Part shown: positions 5,482-6,347 of the stretch, piece after piece
Position numbering within the stretch: position 1 is the first letter of the stretch
Layout of the letters: each line of letters opens with the position of its first letter
Source: Daejeonella rubra
Lineage (GTDB): Bacteria > Bacteroidota > Bacteroidia > Sphingobacteriales > Sphingobacteriaceae
Direction of reading: 5' to 3'
Length of the DNA stretch: 6,347 bases
NCBI RefSeq assembly: GCF_900103545.1
Contig: NZ_FNHH01000053.1
Location: forward strand, 1 to 6,347
Translations under genes and position numbers: made by a program
The notes under the pieces: generated by a model
Databases searched by the model: none
Told to the model about the DNA's origin: nothing
Seen by the model: the letters and a program-made list of their open reading frames with translations, nothing else

Positions 5482-6134
5482 TTATCAAGGCCAAGCCACT
5501 TCCAGCCAGATGGCTCTATTGGGGCATTATCCTTATCGTAAAATTTGCGAGGAGAAGGTTTAATAAGATGGTCATCTACCCAATTGATATTAAGCCCAAT
5601 CATTCCTATTTGTTAATGTGTAATCATTTTAGTTTCTGGGATGGTGTAATTGCCGCTTATTTAGGCTTTAATGCGATTTATACAAAGGATAATATTAAAT
5701 GCACCTATATAATGGTGTTAAAAAAGCAATTGCAAAAGAACAACTGGCTTAGGTATTTTGGTGCTTTCTCCATTTCACCTTATGGCCGTTCTGTCAATGA
5801 AAGTTTGGATTATGCCGCAGAAATATTATCGGTCCCTGGTAATATATTACTTTTCTTCCCTCAGGGCAATCTGGAGTCGAGTCATGTCAGAGAAATTGTT
5901 TTTAAAGAAGGACTTTCACAGATCATACCTCAAATCAAAGGCGACTGTCAGCTGATCTGGAGCAGCAATATTCCCGAATATTTTGAAAGCCTGAAGCCTT
6001 CCATTTACTTCAATATGCTCGATTGCGGAACCAACCACAATTTCAACCTGGAAGAGTTAAAAGCAAAGGTCAATGATCATCACCGTAAATCGATCAGGAA
6101 GAATTTCAGGTTTACAGAAGAGGCAGATCTATGA
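5478..6134 (+). CDS. PlsC-like (lysophospholipid) acyltransferase with FPQG motif
   Basis: This 218-residue member of the 1-acylglycerol-3-phosphate acyltransferase family has the catalytic H-x4-D motif NHFSFWD, with His50 and Asp55. A second block is GAFSISPYGRS at 95-105. FPQGNLES at 127-134 occupies the place of FPEGTR, so the acceptor-binding Glu is Gln. A hydrophobic stretch at about 12-22 followed by Arg residues (FARRRF) suggests attachment to the inner face of the membrane. Family members move an acyl group from ACP or CoA to a hydroxyl, usually of a lipid. As last gene of the operon it would transfer the product chain to an acceptor, possibly not glycerol phosphate given the changed third motif. 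The ATG overlaps the hydrolase stop by four bases. The C-terminal part is basic and without clear motifs. Confidence 0.8.
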   Translation: MIIKAKPLPARWLYWGIILIVKFARRRFNKMVIYPIDIKPNHSYLLMCNHFSFWDGVIAAYLGFNAIYTKDNIKCTYIMVLKKQLQKNNWLRYFGAFSISPYGRSVNESLDYAAEILSVPGNILLFFPQGNLESSHVREIVFKEGLSQIIPQIKGDCQLIWSSNIPEYFESLKPSIYFNMLDCGTNHNFNLEELKAKVNDHHRKSIRKNFRFTEEADL

Positions 6135-6185
6135 TCTTTCCAAACGATTAATTATTAATTCTTAGAATGATTTGGGCGTTTTAAC

Positions 6186-6232
6186 ACGCTGTCCGCTGTA
6201 TCGCACACTGTCCGTAGAGTTAAGCGCAGCGT
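6186..6232. terminator. GC-rich stem-loop downstream of the operon
   Basis: Acgctg (6186-6191) and cgct (6194-6197) pair with cagcgt (6227-6232) and agcg (6223-6226). This gives ten pairs with a two-base bulge and a 25-base loop. It lies 51 bases after the last stop, in AT-rich DNA. It could end the operon transcript, or act in both directions if a convergent gene follows. There is no proper T-run on either side, so intrinsic termination is not certain. The heptamer ctgtccg occurs in the 5' arm region (6189-6195) and again in the loop (6208-6214), 19 bases apart. Confidence 0.35.
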
Positions 6233-6233
6233 C

Positions 6234-6271
6234 TCCTATGTTTACAAAGCTTTCCTATGTTTACAAAGCTT
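6234..6271. repeat. Perfect 19-bp tandem duplication
   Basis: The unit tcctatgtttacaaagctt occurs twice without spacing (6234-6252 and 6253-6271). Because AAAGCTTT is self-complementary, the two copies at 6246-6253 and 6265-6272 can also pair across an 11-base loop, so the block is both a direct and an inverted repeat. It lies between the operon end and the possible convergent gene. A replication-slippage duplication is the simplest origin; a regulatory or termination role is possible. Confidence 0.9.
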
Positions 6272-6276
6272 TAAAT

Positions 6277-6345
6277 TTATACTATTAAAGTGAAAAGGAA
6301 TGAGAGCACAATAGCGGCTAAATAGCTCAGGAAGTATATTGTCGT
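6277..6345 (-). CDS. Possible C-terminal end of a membrane protein (partial at window edge)
   Basis: On the minus strand one frame is open from the edge to a TAA at 6279-6277. It reads 22 residues, mostly hydrophobic (YFLSYLAAIVLSFLFTLIV), which would make one transmembrane helix ending the protein. If real, the gene converges on the operon. Twenty-two open codons happen often by chance and a second minus frame is also open (about 33 codons), so the call rests only on the hydrophobic pattern. Confidence 0.25.
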   Translation of the reverse strand, partial: TTIYFLSYLAAIVLSFLFTLIV

Positions 6346-6347
6346 AG

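Noticed and set aside
6147..6168. AT-rich dyads attaat-t-attaat and attct-t-agaat directly behind the operon
   Set aside because: Single-base loops and stems almost without G-C pairs cannot form a stable RNA hairpin, so not called as a terminator.

Overview
The window carries one compact, one-directional operon of eight genes on the plus strand (543-6134). Together they look like a private type II fatty acid synthase with its own carrier protein, carrier-activating enzyme and product-handling enzymes. Base composition is AT-rich and Shine-Dalgarno signals are weak or absent before most genes. The acyltransferase has an FPQG variant motif, and GC-rich inverted repeats sit in AT-rich intergenic DNA. 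This combination suggests a Bacteroidota genome (Cytophagales or Sphingobacteriales type), but that is an inference from style; no sequence search was possible.

Layout. Positions 3-86 hold the last codons of an unidentified plus-strand reading frame whose stop lies inside the left arm of a GC-rich imperfect inverted repeat (73-246). A non-coding leader follows, with a small hairpin (473-495) and an AAATTT dyad (502-518). The operon comes next: ketoreductase (FabG-like, TTG start, 543), hotdog dehydratase-like protein (1277), acyl carrier protein (1844), ketosynthase (FabF-like, 2107), enoyl reductase (FabI-like, 3456), phosphopantetheinyl transferase (AcpS-like, 4255), alpha/beta hydrolase (4660) and PlsC-like acyltransferase (5478-6134). 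Neighbouring genes are separated by -14 to +12 bases, so they are very likely co-transcribed and partly translationally coupled. Downstream are a GC-rich stem-loop (6186-6232), a perfect 19-bp tandem duplication (6234-6271) and a possible convergent minus-strand membrane protein end (6277-6345).

How the genes could work together (inference from families). AcpS loads phosphopantetheine on the cluster's ACP. The KS extends an acyl chain with malonyl units on that ACP, and the KR, dehydratase-like protein and ER carry out reduction, dehydration and reduction. The hydrolase (thioesterase-like) and/or the PlsC-like enzyme releases the chain or transfers it to a hydroxyl or amine acceptor, perhaps a membrane lipid. 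No FabD (malonyl transferase), FabH (initiating ketosynthase) or acetyl-CoA carboxylase gene is present, so starter and malonyl supply would have to come from housekeeping synthesis. The product cannot be read from the sequence. The presence of an enoyl reductase argues for a saturated chain rather than a conjugated polyene of the aryl polyene or flexirubin kind.

The most unusual parts are the ACP, which has Pro-Ser-Thr where Asp-Ser-Leu is usual, and the dehydratase-like protein, which keeps the His and Glu but has a shortened catalytic loop and an enlarged C-terminal part.
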